Part shown: one piece after another, positions 49,016-61,691 of the stretch
How positions within the stretch are numbered: position 1 is the stretch's first letter
How the letters are laid out: every line of letters starts with the position of its first letter
Assembly: GCA_000349905.1 (NCBI GenBank)
Contig: KB722736.1
Location: forward strand, 2,548,734-2,612,733
Length of the DNA: 64,000 nt
Direction: 5' to 3'
Source: Volvariella volvacea V23
Lineage: Eukaryota; Basidiomycota; Agaricomycetes; Agaricales; Pluteaceae
Program-made: the position numbers and the translations under genes
Notes under the pieces: model-generated
The model's database searches: none
What the model was told of the DNA's origin: nothing
Seen by the model: the letters and a program-made list of their open reading frames with translations, nothing else

Positions 49016-50660
49016 TTACATAGGTACTTGTCGCCCATACTCATCAAGTATCATAACGCTTCCACTTGACATTGGGTAGGTCCCAGCATGAGACATAGTT
49101 GGAGGGTAGCCGTACGGATATGGCCTTCGAAATGCGGGCATTTAATGCAGATAACAGAGTTGAATCCATTTACGAATTGCTTACTGGGAATACTCGGCAC
49201 GCATGGGGTCCATACGCGCAGAAGAGTGCATGTAATCATCTTCGTACTTGCGTGGGCGACTCCGACTACGATGCCTATGCTCACGGTGTTCATGATCGTC
49301 GCGGTGTCTCGAACGATGACGCTTGTCCCTACGATCACGAGAAGACCGTCTTCTTTCCCTCTCATCTCTGTAGTCGTACTGGTATTCTGAATCGCTGGAT
49401 TGACCCCATGGATCTTGGTAGCGACCTAAACTGCTGGTGCTAGAATTGTCAAAATCGCCGACCCTGTTCGAGGAATAAGCCCACGCCTGAGAATCAGCGT
49501 AAGGTGATGCTGACCGATAAAGTTCGCGACCAACATCATCTTGTACAATAACACTTGGAGGGTAAGGCGAAGGCCTGTTAAAATTTCCGATTCTTTGTGG
49601 GGTCAGATCACTGCCAAAGCACAACCTCAAGGACCAGGCATACCGAGCCAACTCATTCCCGTCGTCATCTCGCAGGATGACATTGATACCGGCAGGGATG
49701 ATGTAATGGTAGTACATGGGATTGTGCCCCTCTTCAGACCATTTGCGTCTATAGTGCCTCTCTTGTTCATAATGAATGGGCTAAACAAATTGAACGAAGT
49801 ACGATATCTGGAGTGTGGATAGGATATTACCTGGATGACTTCCCCGCGGTACCTTGGGGTATGGCCATGACGTTCGCTTCGTTCGGATGGTCTTGAAGAA
49901 AATAGCAAGGGAGATGGCTCCTGCACTCAATTCATAAGGCCTCACGCCACAGCCAATGTCAGGGACATACCATTCCTCTATCATCGCTCAGGCTGTCGTA
50001 GTGCTCCCTTTCGCTTTCATCATCACTTCTATGGCTTCTTGCACCCGCCATGTGTCGCCGAGAGGTGGCAACTGATGGGACATGAGGGGGCAATGCTCCC
50101 CCGCGGCCGCTACCTTCCCCCTTGAATTGTGTGTCGCTGGGCCACACCCGCTCGTCTTTCGATAAAGTGCTATCCGGAAGAGGTGCTACTGCAGATTGTG
50201 TTGCAACTTCTAGGCCTGTAGATTCTCGGTGTACGGCAGGTACTGGGGTCTGGGTTCGGCTGCTGGGACCGGGTAGAGTGGCAGGATGTGTGCCTCCTTG
50301 GCTGGGCACCTCTGAAGTTGCAATGCTGCTCCTATATTGCCCTTCCGTGTAGGTCCCAGGAGGTGCATTAAAGCTTTTGTTTACATCTTGAGCAACGAAC
50401 TCGGCACTTCTGGGTCCCGGATGTCTCTATAACATTGGTAGTATTAACGAGAAGAATTCAATTAAGGACAAAGGCACAACCTGACGAAATCTGTCCTCTG
50501 GGCCAGCACTGGCTCGAACCCCAAAACTCCCCGTTACGAGGGGGTCATGTGGTAATGGCTGAGGAATATAGCCGTCTGTAGAGTAGTCAGATGGATGACT
50601 TCCTTTTCTCCGTTCTCTGGAGGGTGATTTAGAGGAACCGAAAAGATTGAAGGCAGGCAT
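49016..50660 (-). CDS. Arg/Ser-rich protein with D-x-G-x-E repeats, unknown function
   Basis: Starts MPAFNLFGSSKSPSRERRKG (50660; an in-frame Met at 50750 is possible). A long disordered region follows (DPLVTGSFGVRASAGPEDRF, SQGGTHPATLPGPSSRTQTP). The middle exon reads PIHYEQERHYRRKWSEEGHN, PMYYHYIIPAGINVILRDDD. Then two repeats: DDDGNELAR|IGNFNR and QDDVGRELYR|VGDFDN, each cut by a 51-base phase-2 intron in the Arg codon (49593-49643 and 49464-49514). A charged SR-type region (RRRSSRDRRDKRHRSRHRDD) precedes the last exon, which ends with a third, partial copy, SVMILDEYGRQVPM (TAA 49016-49018). No family recognised; could bind RNA given its SR-like region. Confidence 0.7.
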
Positions 50661-50959
50661 AGATACGGTGCTCAAGAGACTATCAAAGAAGGGAGAGGCG
50701 CTGTGCCCATTATATTGGAAAGGAATGGTGGGCCACGAGGACATCCTCATGCACTTCCCTGGATGAAACGACAGTCTTAGTTATCCCTCAGCCACGCTTT
50801 AGCCGTGAGGTCTCTAATAGGGCAGTGAAAGTCAGTTGTTGATTGGCACACCACTGGCTCCCTACCATAGCGGTACCGCGATACATTTTTGATAGAAATT
50901 CTTGTGCCAACAAATTGGGATAGGATAAAATGACCATTGCATCTCAAACCAATCATCAA

Positions 50960-52164
50960 TCATCCGCCTGTTGAGTGCAATGCCCTCACGTGCTTTAATG
51001 CTTCAGCTACCTTCCCTATGGCATCTGCTGTTTGTGCAATTGCAGTGGGATCCAAAGCATAAAGCGAACTTGAAATACTTGTCAAGCGTGTTGATAATGC
51101 TCCCAAGGACTGCTGAAGGGCTCGTGATGACTCTTCAAGTGTATCATTCAGTCGTGTTGGCTAGTTCATAAGGACGGTACTTGGTAAATGTGTTAAAGAA
51201 TGCACATCTGAGCCTACCTTTTCCCGCGCGTTTGGCGGGCCTAGGACTCGAACGGGCTGCATAGCCGATGAGATGTGGTTTTAAATGAGGGAGGTCAAAT
51301 CACCTCCGGAGGTAGTAAAGGGGGATTTGACGACCATTGGTGTAACTGCTATGACCAGTGTCGATACTCAAGTTCAGGTTCAACTAAGGATGTTTCGCAT
51401 ACCTGAGGGCGTAACGACGAAGGTATCATGGCGTTCGGCGGTGTCGATCTCTGATCTACAACTTCAACGAGACGTTCGCGACCCAGAGGATCCACCTCTG
51501 TCAAGTATGTCTTGTTGCAGATTACGCATTCCTAGTATTGTTAGACTATACATTGGCTGCGATGATGAGGATTCATACCTTCCATGTGTCCTTGTCGTCA
51601 TTAGTCTTTGGGGGCCGCACTAGTGGAACCCCATAGCATCCATCGCTTGGGCATTCATCAGCCAACATCGCCCATCCCTTCAAAAGACGCTTTCCAATCT
51701 CCGTTGAAGCGCGATCCGATTGTTCGCGCCTCAATCTAGAAAACTCGCTCTCTGGAGGTAGTTCAAAGGGTGGAGATCGTGGGGGAATAGAGGCTTCAGT
51801 TGGTGGAGTAGAAGACCTGGACACGCGCGATCCAGTTTCGGTGGAGACGCTTGATGTGGAACCACCGGTGTGGTCTCCCTGTGCTTAATGCCAGATTGCA
51901 CGTGAGACACCGACAGTTGCCAAGACTCGATGCAGTACCTGTTGTACTTGCCTCGCACTTGACACAAAGTTCCTTTGGGGGTTTGATGGATGGTGGTGAA
52001 CGCATTACGGGAACAGAGCAGCCTGGCTTTGGACAAGATTTATCGGTCAAAATCTATCAGAGGGTCAATAGCGACACCAGCAAGTGCAAGTAAGCAAGAC
52101 CAACCCATCCCTTGAGCATGTACTCGCCAAGAGCAGCAGGAACATCGATAACTGTAGAAGGCAT
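50960..52164 (-). CDS. Protein with two ZNRD2/SSSCA1-like zinc ribbons
   Basis: Starts MPSTVIDVPAALGEYMLKGW at 52164; intron gttggt...gatag joins to ILTDKSCPKPGCSVPVMRSP and KPPKELCVKCE, a four-Cys ribbon. A Ser/Pro linker (SRSSTPPTEASIPPRSPPFE) leads to a second copy, IGKRLLKGWAMLADECPSDG, CYGVPLVRPPK, WKECVICNKTYL. Both match the autoantigen p27/ZNRD2 pattern G-x-x-(M/L)LKGW-x-x(L)-x-x-x-x-CP-x-x-GC. Later exons encode a Pro-rich stretch and a helix (PTRLNDTLEESSRALQQSLG, ALSTRLTSISSSLYALDPTA), stop 50960-50962. The human protein is linked to centromere/mitosis and tankyrase; the role in fungi is not established. Shares a 148-base promoter with the GH47 gene. Confidence 0.75.
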
Positions 52165-52211
52165 TGACGATCATAGCAAATGTCTTGAGCCGGCTAAGTG
52201 GAATTGCAAGT

Positions 52212-52217
52212 CACGTG
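52212..52217. promoter_or_regulatory. CACGTG box in the zinc-ribbon/GH47 divergent promoter
   Basis: A single CACGTG about 48 bases from the zinc-ribbon start and 96 from the GH47 start. Confidence 0.3.
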
Positions 52218-52312
52218 TACGGAAACTACTCGTGCCACGACATTGGTGACTACACCACCCGACTTACTGGCACCATCCAAGAGGTGTGCGACGCCCTGCC
52301 TGCTCATCTTCA

Positions 52313-55300
52313 ATGAAGTGGCGGCAGCTCCGACTAGAGTACCTTCTGGTTATCTTGGTCGCGGTACTCCAGGGACCTACGTGGTGGCGGGATGCTACCC
52401 AAGCCTCAAGTCCAATCAAGAGTGCTGCTGGCTGGACAGCTCAACGCAAGCTCGCTGCCCGGTAAGAATGCAGCAGTTGGATACGACTCGTCTGTTTCTG
52501 ACCGATTATGGGAACAGTGAAAGAACGCGCGAGCTATGGTATCATGGATACGACAATTATATGAGCTATGGTATTTGCCTTGTTTAATATCACGCATACG
52601 CACCTAAGAAATGACCCCATAGCTTTCCCGCTCGACGAGGTTGCTCTCAATCCTTAAATAACCCGGCTATTGATCCCTTACGTTCCGTTCAGCTAACGCC
52701 GCTCTCGTGCTCTGGTCAAGGACCTGATTGGGGGAATCCGTGGGTCCGCCCAAATTTAATGCCGGCCTCGCTTTCTGAACAATTTCTATAGGCAAAATAT
52801 AGCCTCCAATGATGTTGCAGGGAACTTCTCGCTCACCCTTATTGACGTGCTCGACACGTTTGTCGTGCTTGATGACCGACAAAATTTTGAACTCGCAGTC
52901 AAAAATGTGATCCAATGGGTAAGCTTTGATGTGAACACAAAACCTCAGGTGTTCGAGACAACAATACGTGTTCTTGGGGGGTTGCTCTCTGGTCATATAT
53001 TTGCCAATTCCTCTGATCATCCCTTTCATCTACCATGGTATCGGGGAGAGCTGCTTGACCTGGCTTATGATCTTGGCGAGCGCCTATTGCCTGCCTTTGC
53101 TACCCCTACTGGACTGCCGTATGCTAGGGTATATAATCGTTTTGTTGTCAACCGAAATCACTTCCCAATGAAAATATTTTCTTTTCAAGATAAATCTTCG
53201 CCATGGATTGATGAAAGGAGAAACTGTAGAAACATGTGAGTATATTCCCTGGTGTGATAAACTGTTGGAACTCAATGGATACATCAGGTACTGCTGGGGC
53301 TGGGTCTTTGATATTGGAGTTTGCCACATTGAGCAGACTGACAGGTGACAGTCGGTTCGAGCGTGCTGCTCGGAAGGTGTGCTTTTGTTATCTGCCCCTT
53401 GTGTGTTCTAATGGATCCGTCAGGCGTTTTTTGGGTTGTGGAACCGGAAGTCAAATATTGGCCTGGTGGGGAACCAGATCAATACCTGGACGGGAGTATG
53501 TGTTCAACATGCAAACTCTTGATACAACTCCTCATCGTTATCGCATAGTCTTGGATGTCCCCCGAGGTGTCAGGGATTGGGGCCGGTGTTGATTCCTTTT
53601 ATGAGTATGCCCTGAAGTGGTACATAATGAGTGGTAGGTCTAACGATATTACCAGTTGCCCGAACTCCATTCATTTATTGTACCAGGAGAATCGGAATTT
53701 CTGGATGTTTGGGACGATGCATATGCTGCCATTATGCGATATTCCCGGTCCATTGATGGTTACTGGGTGTGTTCATTCCAGGCATTGACATGCTTTGGCC
53801 TTATCCTGTACAGTACCGAACCGTCAACATGCACAGCGGGGACGCTGCGTATAACACAGTAGACTCGCTATCCGCGTTCTGGCCCGGACTCCAAGTACTT
53901 GCAGGCGACATCCAGAGTGCTATCAAATTACATATGCTTTGTATGCCCTCAGCTCCTTTTATCTTTGATATAATGTGCTGATCAACATGTCCAGATTACA
54001 ATTTATGGCGTGCACATTCCGGCTTGCCCGAAGTTTATGATACCAACTATAAGAAGGCGACCTCCCACCAATACCCGTTAAGGCCAGGTTGGTTGCGAGT
54101 ACTTATATGCCCGTAGCTTAATTCTTGATTATGCATTTAGAACTTGTTGAATCTACTTGGTATTTATATCGAGTACGTGCCACTTGAATAGTTTAATATA
54201 TCGTACACTAACCAATCTATTCAGGCAACCCGTGATCCCTTTTACCTAGATGTGGGGGAACGAATATTATTTGATCTTACAACCCGCGCCAAGGTGGAAT
54301 GCGGCCTAACTGGAATACAGGACCTGCGAACAAACAAACGTGACGACCGTATGGAATCCTTTGCACTTTCCGAAACCCTCAAAGTACTGTCCCTCGTAAT
54401 CTCCGCTATCTAGCCATTGACCTTTGAGTCTAGTATCTTTATCTATTATTTGATGAGGACAATGCACTGCATAATGACGATTCCAACTATGTTTTCACAA
54501 CGGAGGGGCACATACTCACACTCGGGAAGGAATATCTACGACCTCAACGCCGAAAGGAATACCACCAGCACCCAATTGACAGTCATCAATGTCCAACCTA
54601 TCAGCCCTTCGTCCTGGTGTACGACAGTCCTCTTAGCGGCACAGGTTTGAGGCAAGGCATCAAACATCGCCCAGATGTCGAGTATGCCCGTGAATTAGTT
54701 GGTAATCAGCCCAGCCGGAGTGATATGGGTGCCTGGTCCCCTTATGGCTGGTGTGAGCAACCAAAAGTCGACATTTACGTATGTGGTTATACCTTTGTTC
54801 TTGCCTGATCTCACACATATGGCATTCAGGCATTTGATGTGGTACTCTCAGCAAACGGGAGGAACGTCCCTGAAGATCTTAGCCCAAGCCTTCTGAAACT
54901 GGGCTTCTTGCCCAATGGTTATGTCATCAATAATATTACCGGTATTCGCACGCATATCGTCAAGCGTTTAGATGGCAGAGGATTCGATATTCGCAAATGT
55001 AAGTTAGATGCCAAACTTGTATACCCCCTCTAATTTGCTCAGTGGGACACTATACCGTACGACCGGGTCAATTGGTCTACATCAACGACACGTCTCTATT
55101 CCTTGAGCCCACAAGTCCAGAAACTGAAGATTCTCGTCCGCGCGATGTAGAAATTCAGATACAACTATATGGAGAAGGCCAGGAGGGCAGCCCGGTTATT
55201 CATGCTGCACTGCTGGACCTCCTTCAGCTATTCAACGTCATGAATACCGTCATAGTTGGATATGCTGCTACCTTTGGAGCAGACCTTTCTGCCCATCAAC

Positions 55301-55806
55301 TGTCGAAAACTACTTCTTTGCCTTTATTTAACCCTGATGGGGTGCTACTTCACCGCGACTCAGAGAACGAGTTGGGTTGCGAGCCCTATCAACGCGACCT
55401 AGAAGGTGCTGTCGTTGTCGCCCTACGGGGAGGCTGTACGTTTTTAGATAAGCTTGCGAATGCCCGAGATGGGGGTGCGCTGGGTGTCGTGGTTATCAGT
55501 GATGAAGACGGTGTCATCAATCCGACTGCCAATTCCGAGGAGCTGGTTATGGCTGGAGATCTAAGTAATGTTGGAATTATACTAGTATCACAAAAGATGG
55601 GGAAGGTTGTACTGGGAATGATGGAGACAGCGAAACAAGTCGGAGGGGGCAAGGTGAAGATCTTACTTCACCCTAATCGAGAATCTTCAAATGAAGATGC
55701 GGACGAGGAGGGCGAGGGCGAGGGCGAACAATCCAATAAAAGTCGTCCTGAGAAGATATTGTACTTGAACGGCCATCCATTGGTTAATACGAGGCTGCTG
55801 GTCTAA
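52313..55806 (+). CDS. EDEM3-like GH47 mannosidase with PA domain (ER-associated degradation)
   Basis: Trims mannose from misfolded glycoproteins in the ER lumen, marking them for degradation. The start at 52313 gives a signal peptide, MKWRQLRLEYLLVILVAVLQ; intron gtaaga...gaacag joins AA to RERTRELWYHGYDNYMSYAF. GH47 motifs follow: PLSCSGQGPDWGNP, NDVAGNFSLTLIDVLDTFVV, FETTIRVLGGLLSGHIF, GETVETCTAGAGSLILEFAT, GIGAGVDSFYEYALKWYIMS, FWPGLQVLAGDI, LRPELVESTWYLYRATRDPF, SFALSETLKYLYLLFDED and FTTEGHILTLG. After a linker, the exon from 55,042 has a protease-associated (PA) domain (GAVVVALRGGCTFLDKLANA, GALGVVVISDEDGV). It lacks a KDEL-type end. About 930 residues. The PA fusion points to EDEM3/Mnl1 rather than a Golgi mannosidase. 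Confidence 0.88.
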
Positions 55807-55877
55807 TTCTGGTGGTAATCTGTAGTTGTAGGTCTAGATCTAAATTTTCATTTAAAGTTCCATCACATATCGAGGAC

Positions 55878-56586
55878 TTAATCGTCTGTCTGAATGATCG
55901 AGTACGTTGGTGCGTTCAGGGTGGACGCGGCCTTCAAGAAGAGCAGCTCCACAATGAAGAGGTATTCGATAGTGATGCCACCCAATTTTTCTACTAGCTC
56001 TCCAGCAGCTCGAGCGGAACCCCCTATAGGATATTGCGTTAGTCAACACAGTGAGCAAGCTTTGGGCCTCATACCAGTTGCTATCAAATCATCTACAATG
56101 ATTACAGTTTGGCCAGGTTTGATGGCGTCTGACTGCATTTCAAAGACATCCTACCAATAAAATTGAACCCAGTGGAGGATGTGCGTCGGATGCGGGAATG
56201 CTTACCGTTCCATATTCCTTCTCATATGTCGCGCTGACACAGTCACCGGGCAACTTCCCCCTTTTTCTTACAGGGACGAAAGCGGCCCCGAGCCGGAGCG
56301 CAATGATAGGTCCAAGAAGGAAGCCCCTCGCGTCTAGTCCGACAACAACATCTATCTTGTTGGATGATATTCGGTGTGGCGTACTGGATAGAACGTGATG
56401 AACGAAATGGGTTATCAAAGTCTCGAACGCGAGAGGGTCCCTGAGAATAGGGAAGATGTCCAGGAATACGATCCCCTAGTGGGGCGAACTGGTCAGCTTA
56501 CGGCCTAAGAAGATGGACGCAAATACTTTTTTTGGGAAGTCTGGATGTGAAGTCAGTCGTTTCTTCAAATAATCGATATCAGCCAT
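55878..56586 (-). CDS. APT1: Adenine phosphoribosyltransferase
   Basis: Purine salvage: adenine plus PRPP gives AMP. The start at 56586 gives MADIDYLKKRLTSHPDFPKK; the intron gtattt...ccactag joins directly to GIVFLDIFPILRDPLAFETL. Then KIDVVVGLDARGFLLGPIIA, ALRLGAAFVPVRKRGKLPGD, and after another intron PGQTVIIVDDLIATG, the PRPP-binding signature. The C-terminus is GSARAAGELVEKLGGITIEY, LFIVELLFLKAASTLNAP, TYSIIQTDD. About 190 residues, as in the family. Converges on the GH47 gene at 71 bases. Confidence 0.93.
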
Positions 56587-56820
56587 GGGTGAACCAAAAG
56601 GGTGAGCTCTATAGCAAATTTGCGATAAGGTCCTGGGAGGTGGAAGAATCGGTCTAATTTGGATCCTTGTTTGAATATTTGTCCACCACTTATCCCCACT
56701 AAGACAAGAAAGAAAAATACACTCGAATTGCTACTATGGATCGCGGTCAGGTCATGGTGCATTTGCGATGACATAATATGGCATAATGGAACATGGAAAT
56801 GTATAGCAGCTACAGAATGC

Positions 56821-57812
56821 TTAGACAGAATCAAGTGGTGCAGGTTCCTTGAAGTCCTTCACAACGCGTGTGCCTGTCTCCTGTTGAGGGCGAAGCACGT
56901 CAAAACATTGGACAAAGCGATCTCAAAAGAGAACACGTACATCAGTAGACTCCCCATGAAGCTCCAGTAGCTTGGACACATCGAACTTGGGTGCCTTCAG
57001 AATCTTCGCCTTGCGAATAAAGACGTTTTGTAAGGGATAAATCCCTCGAGTCGCCTTCTCGATCTCCCGTCCAATGGCTTCAGGGACAAACTTCTGTACG
57101 AGTTCCTTCAAGTCACAATTCGATGCCTCCCGCGTCATGATCTCAAACATCTTTTTCCTGATCTCCCGAATCTGACTGGATTGAGCATATGTAGTCTTTC
57201 TCACTTGACTCGGCCGTCGCTTGGTGAATGCAATGGCGAAGAGACGAAGTAAGTATCCGTCAGTTGTTTTGACGTCGACATGGGCCTCGATGAGTGTTTG
57301 CCATTTTCGAACAAGAGAACGGAGCTTGTCGGAGGTGAAGTCCATGCCATGGAAGTTGGTCAAGCAGTTTTTGCCTTGAATCTCGTCAATGCGAAGCTTG
57401 ATTTTACGGAATGATTGATCCTCGTCCTTGTTTAGGTCCGCCAATGAGATCTCAACGATACGGCCCCTTAGAGAGTCGTTGGCGTTCTCTACCAAGTAGG
57501 TCAGCCCTAAATACAAGGGGAGAGTAATGGTTTGACATACTTAACCCCTGGGAGCGATTGGCCAGAGTTTTGCCAACATTTCGGACTTCAAAGATTGATG
57601 GGGCCTTGATATCGTACCAATCTATGCAACAATTAACGAGCGCACCCCCACAAGCAGTACCAATGGCACCAGACCTTTGCGAGAGAAGGGGTCAACGACC
57701 TTCTTCTTGATACCCTTCTTTCCTTTAGAGAGGCGCTTGTTCTAACAGTGAAGATTTCATAAGTTCGACATCCTCAGCGAGACAGGGTATCTTTTACCTT
57801 GCCTACGGCCAT
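56821..57812 (-). CDS. RPS1: 40S ribosomal protein eS1 (S3a)
   Basis: Structural protein of the small ribosomal subunit near the mRNA exit. The first exon is MAVGK (start 57812), then a basic stretch ([22 protein letters not shown], 57,640-57,740), [40 protein letters not shown] and [20 protein letters not shown]. Then [80 protein letters not shown] and [24 protein letters not shown], ending in a last exon [19 protein letters not shown] after intron gtacgt...tcaacag. Short, basic and intron-dense, as for basidiomycete ribosomal genes. Introns could hide snoRNAs; I could not identify any. Confidence 0.92.
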
Positions 57813-57990
57813 GCTTAAAAGTAAGGTGTGTTTGCGGTAATGAGGACCGCGATGATGGAGCCGGCACTTGGACGGGCTATGTTTTGGTGGGTGGCTTGTG
57901 CTTACTCCGTTGCTCAATCACCTAAGCAGTGGCTGAAACCTTATTTCTACAACTGCAAAGGATTTGCGTGATGTGACATGCTGTGACACC

Positions 57991-58735
57991 ATGCTCAGCA
58001 GGCCCCAGTTCCAGCAGGCCTGCAAGGCCTTTATCGCGAAATACTCTAATAATCAGCTGCTGTCCCCCGACATCCAAGCGTGCCGAGGATGGAGTTGGAA
58101 TGAGCATCCTGTGCGATGATCCCAGTTTCTGCCCCATCTGCTAACTTGCTCAGAACGCCTTAGTCGCACGGCACGGGCTTTATGTCCCGACAAGTGCTGT
58201 ACCCTAGTATATTTCGTGGATCTTTGGGCCCGGGATATGAAGTTGACACAGAAGCGGGCGAAGATGACGAGGCTACAGCAACAGAAATCCCGCAAGTAGA
58301 ACGCCTGCTTTCACATCAATATGTCGTGTTTTCCGCCACCTTTCGCGTCCCCACACTTTATTTCACATTGCATAAGTCCAGTGTGTGCACAGCTACTCCG
58401 GCGACATCCTTAACCGTAACTGCCACTTAGATGGTACACCACTTACCCTGGATGAGATTGTTCGCAGTCCATTTCTCAAAGTAGCGCTGACGGAGGGATC
58501 TGAAGCAACTACCTTTGCTCTCTCGCATCCAGCTGCTCCCTTACCTGTGCTGTCGCAGGGAGAGCACCCTACGTTGGGAACACCCTGTTGGTATTTACAC
58601 CCTTGTGAAACGGCTGCAGCTGTAAATGAAGTAATGGCGGCAGTAGGAACGGATGATTGGTCAGAATCCGAGAGGAATGTGCGATGGATGGAGGCGTGGT
58701 TCATGATTGTCGATACAGCTGTCAATTGGAATTGA
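57991..58735 (+). CDS. ATG10: E2-like conjugating enzyme Atg10 (autophagy)
   Basis: E2 enzyme that joins Atg12 to Atg5 in autophagosome formation. Three exons. Exon 1 gives MLSRPQFQQACKAFIAKYSN and WSWNEHP; intron gtgcga...ccttag joins SHGTGFMSRQVLYPSIFRG. Then HQYVVFSATFRVPTLYFTLH (the Atg10/Atg3 core with PxLYF); intron gtgtgt...cacttag joins KS to NGTPLTLDEIVRSPFLKVAL. The catalytic Cys lies in GTPCWYLHPCETAAAVNEVM (HPC). Ends WMEAWFMIVDTAVNWN. About 200 residues. Divergent from the eS1 gene with a 178-base promoter. Confidence 0.85.
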
Positions 58736-60751
<2,016 letters not shown>

Positions 60752-61691
60752 TATTCTAGCATTTTGGGCTTGTGCATTTTCATTGTAGATTTCGATCCAA
60801 GAATGGAGCATCAATAATACCCTGAATTGACACTTCGTGTGAATAGGCTGCTCACCTAGTCCCTTCCCTTCGTCTAATTCATAACCGAGCGGAAAGCACT
60901 CACATCTCAAAAATATCTTCTAGATAAGCGACGGGGAATATAAGCCTTGAGCATGATGCAAAGCGCATCTGCCATGCCTCCCTCCATTGACTCAGCTCTC
61001 TGCACAGATCCTTCTGACCCGCCCAAGGACTCGGAAAATGCTGACACAAACGAAAAAACCAGACGTTCCCCCATTTAACCCGTCCCACGGGGATGAAGCC
61101 CTTCATCTTATAATTTAGCGAAGTATGCAATTTAACGAAGATTACAACCTACGACTGAGGGAAAAACTGGTATATTCAAGACTCACTTGCATCTAATCGC
61201 TTGAGGTGCCCATAGGATTGCGTTATCTCTCCCTTATGCGCCACAGTTTACTTCACTCGATTACTGTTGGGTTCGGTTTGACAGTCTCTTGCCTCTTGAC
61301 ATCAGATAGGTTCTATTCTGGAAAATATCACTCAATTATGCCAAGTAGGTCACACATTTGTTATAACCACCTTAAATGAGTGAGTTCAGGTGTCAATCCT
61401 AGCTGTGGCTTAATATTCAGTTAAACAAGGAGAGACGAGCATAAGCTGCAGCGCTAATGGAACAACGGCGGGGGATGAAGATCGATTAAAGGAGCGTGAA
61501 GAGCACGCCTTTGCGGATTTGACGGACAAGGAGTAAGGGGATTTTTGTTACAATGAGTGTTTCGTGATGACCTTATAATTTGTTGTAGGAATACATGTAT
61601 TTTGTGTGCACTGCATGAGTTTGTGTGGTTATGACGTCAAAGTACCATGTATACGTTTAGGACTGTATCCTGGATGTATTGACACCCACAC
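60752..61691. other. Large intergenic region
   Basis: 940 bases. No open frame here resembles a protein, and no repeat or RNA gene was seen. It could carry a leader with introns for the following gene. Confidence 0.35.

Noticed and set aside
50505..50520. GGTTCGAGCC-like sequence resembling a tRNA T-loop on the minus strand
   Set aside because: No cloverleaf can be drawn around it, and it lies in a coding exon.
52198..52587. 129-codon open frame starting with GTG
   Set aside because: Only its last part is coding, as an exon of the GH47 gene in that frame; the rest is promoter and signal-peptide exon in another frame.
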